A DNA stretch of 12,868 nt, taken from positions 1 through 12,868 of the forward strand of contig DATNGG010000096.1 of assembly GCA_035605975.1 (NCBI GenBank). The letters are read 5' to 3'. The translations under genes and the position numbers were made by a program. This stretch comes from CAIKMD01 sp035605975. GTDB taxonomy: Bacteria; Pseudomonadota; Alphaproteobacteria; ATCC43930; CGMCC-115725. This document shows positions 12,215-12,868 of this stretch, piece by piece; position 1 is the stretch's first letter, and the number at the start of each line of letters is the position of its first letter. The notes below the pieces were generated by a model that did no database searches, was not told the origin of the DNA, and was given only the letters and a program-made list of their open reading frames with translations.

Positions 12215-12868
12215 ATGAGAATGCCCGTCGGTTTCGGGATGCTGCGCGAGACGCTCGCGCTTCGCCCCTACCGTCTTTTCGTCATCGGCACCTTGTCTTC
12301 CAATGTCGGCCAATGGGTGCAGCGCATTGCCATCGGCTGGCTCACCTGGGAGCTGACCCAGTCGACCGCCTGGCTTGGCGGCATCGCCATCGCCGAGGCG
12401 GCGCCCACCATCGCGCTTGGCTTCGTCGCCGGCACTTTCGTCGACCGCGCCGATCAGGTGAAGCTGCTGAGGGTCACGCAGTCCTTCTCGCTCGTCTATG
12501 CCGCCGCTCTCGCTTTCTTCACCCTGACTCACCTCATCGGCATCTGGCTGCTCGTCAGCCTCGTGCTGGCGCGCGGCGTGGTGATCGCCTTCAGCCGCCC
12601 GACACGCATGACAGTGATCTTCGGCCTGGTCGGGCGGGAATACATCCCCGCGGCTCTGGCGATGAATTCGATGATCTTCAACTTCTCGCGCTTTCTCGGC
12701 CCGGCGGTCGGCGGCGCCATCATCGCCAGCGCCGGCACCGGCTGGAGCTTCGTCGCCGCCTTCCTGCTGTTCCTGCCGATCAATTTGGCGCTGCGCGCGA
12801 TCGACCAGGCGCGCATCACCATGCCGCCCGCCGCGGCGCAAGCCGCGCGCTCGATCTGGGCCGAAACC
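12215..12868 (+). CDS. MFS transporter, EntS/MFS_3-like, 3'-truncated
   Basis: The frame is open from the ATG at 12215 to the window end, giving 218 residues of about 400. It begins MRMPVGFGMLRETLALRPYR and shows at least five or six hydrophobic helices: about 21-44, 51-74, 88-112, 113-130, 148-170 and 174-196. The loop GTFVDRADQVKLL is the MFS motif-A-like cytoplasmic loop between helices 2 and 3. The start LRPYRLFVIGTLSSNVGQWV matches the MFS_3/EntS-type exporter branch, where a short N-terminus is followed by an N-x-G-x-W motif in helix 1. The substrate is unknown. A second in-frame ATG at 12221 is possible; a purine-rich ribosome site (GGAAGGGAG) lies somewhat far upstream of either. Confidence 0.85.
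   Translation, partial: MRMPVGFGMLRETLALRPYRLFVIGTLSSNVGQWVQRIAIGWLTWELTQSTAWLGGIAIAEAAPTIALGFVAGTFVDRADQVKLLRVTQSFSLVYAAALAFFTLTHLIGIWLLVSLVLARGVVIAFSRPTRMTVIFGLVGREYIPAALAMNSMIFNFSRFLGPAVGGAIIASAGTGWSFVAAFLLFLPINLALRAIDQARITMPPAAAQAARSIWAET

Noticed and set aside
12146..12841. Minus-strand open frame opposite the MFS transporter.
   Set aside because: It is charged, low-complexity shadow sequence; the plus strand encodes clear transmembrane helices and the MFS loop motif.

Overview
The window is G+C-rich DNA (about two thirds G+C by eye), densely coding, with strong alphaproteobacterial character: NarL/FixJ-type regulators, a bactofilin, and a gentisate dioxygenase next to a flavin hydroxylase. 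Hyphomicrobiales is my best guess at the order, but no rRNA or other marker gene confirms it. I found no tRNA, rRNA, CRISPR array, insertion sequence or phage gene.

Region 1 (1-2124) starts inside an HtrA/DegP-like protein with a PDZ domain whose catalytic His and Ser are both replaced by Glu. It is followed by a NarL-type regulator with a degenerate receiver. Facing it is a second NarL-type regulator that keeps its phospho-acceptor Asp.

Region 2 (2125-7430) is the most interesting part. After a long divergent control region come three tightly coupled genes: a small Sec-exported protein, a stand-alone periplasmic C39 cysteine peptidase, and an outer-membrane beta-barrel with an N-terminal coiled coil. 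A CsgD-like regulator with a dead receiver follows. Then come three more small Sec-exported proteins, each with its own ribosome binding site, ending at a tandem hairpin terminator. All four small proteins carry the same motif just after the signal peptide, L-[ST]-x-[AS]-[EQ]-M-D-[RG]-V-T-A-G. It resembles the double-glycine leaders that C39 peptidases cut. The peptidase and pore pair matches FapD and FapF of the Pseudomonas functional-amyloid (Fap) system, but the candidate substrates do not look like FapB or FapC. The working model is Sec export, periplasmic C39 cleavage after the VTAG motif, then passage through the pore to form a surface or extracellular material.

Region 3 (7432-11172) holds a PAS-LuxR regulator, a gentisate 1,2-dioxygenase, and a divergently transcribed FAD-dependent aromatic hydroxylase. 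The last two form a probable aromatic-degradation pair around a shared promoter region.

Region 4 (11178-12868) holds a bactofilin, a 55-residue single-pass membrane protein, and the start of an MFS transporter that runs off the end. Four LuxR/NarL-type regulators lie in about 7.3 kb with no histidine kinase beside them; three flank the putative export system and may control it.
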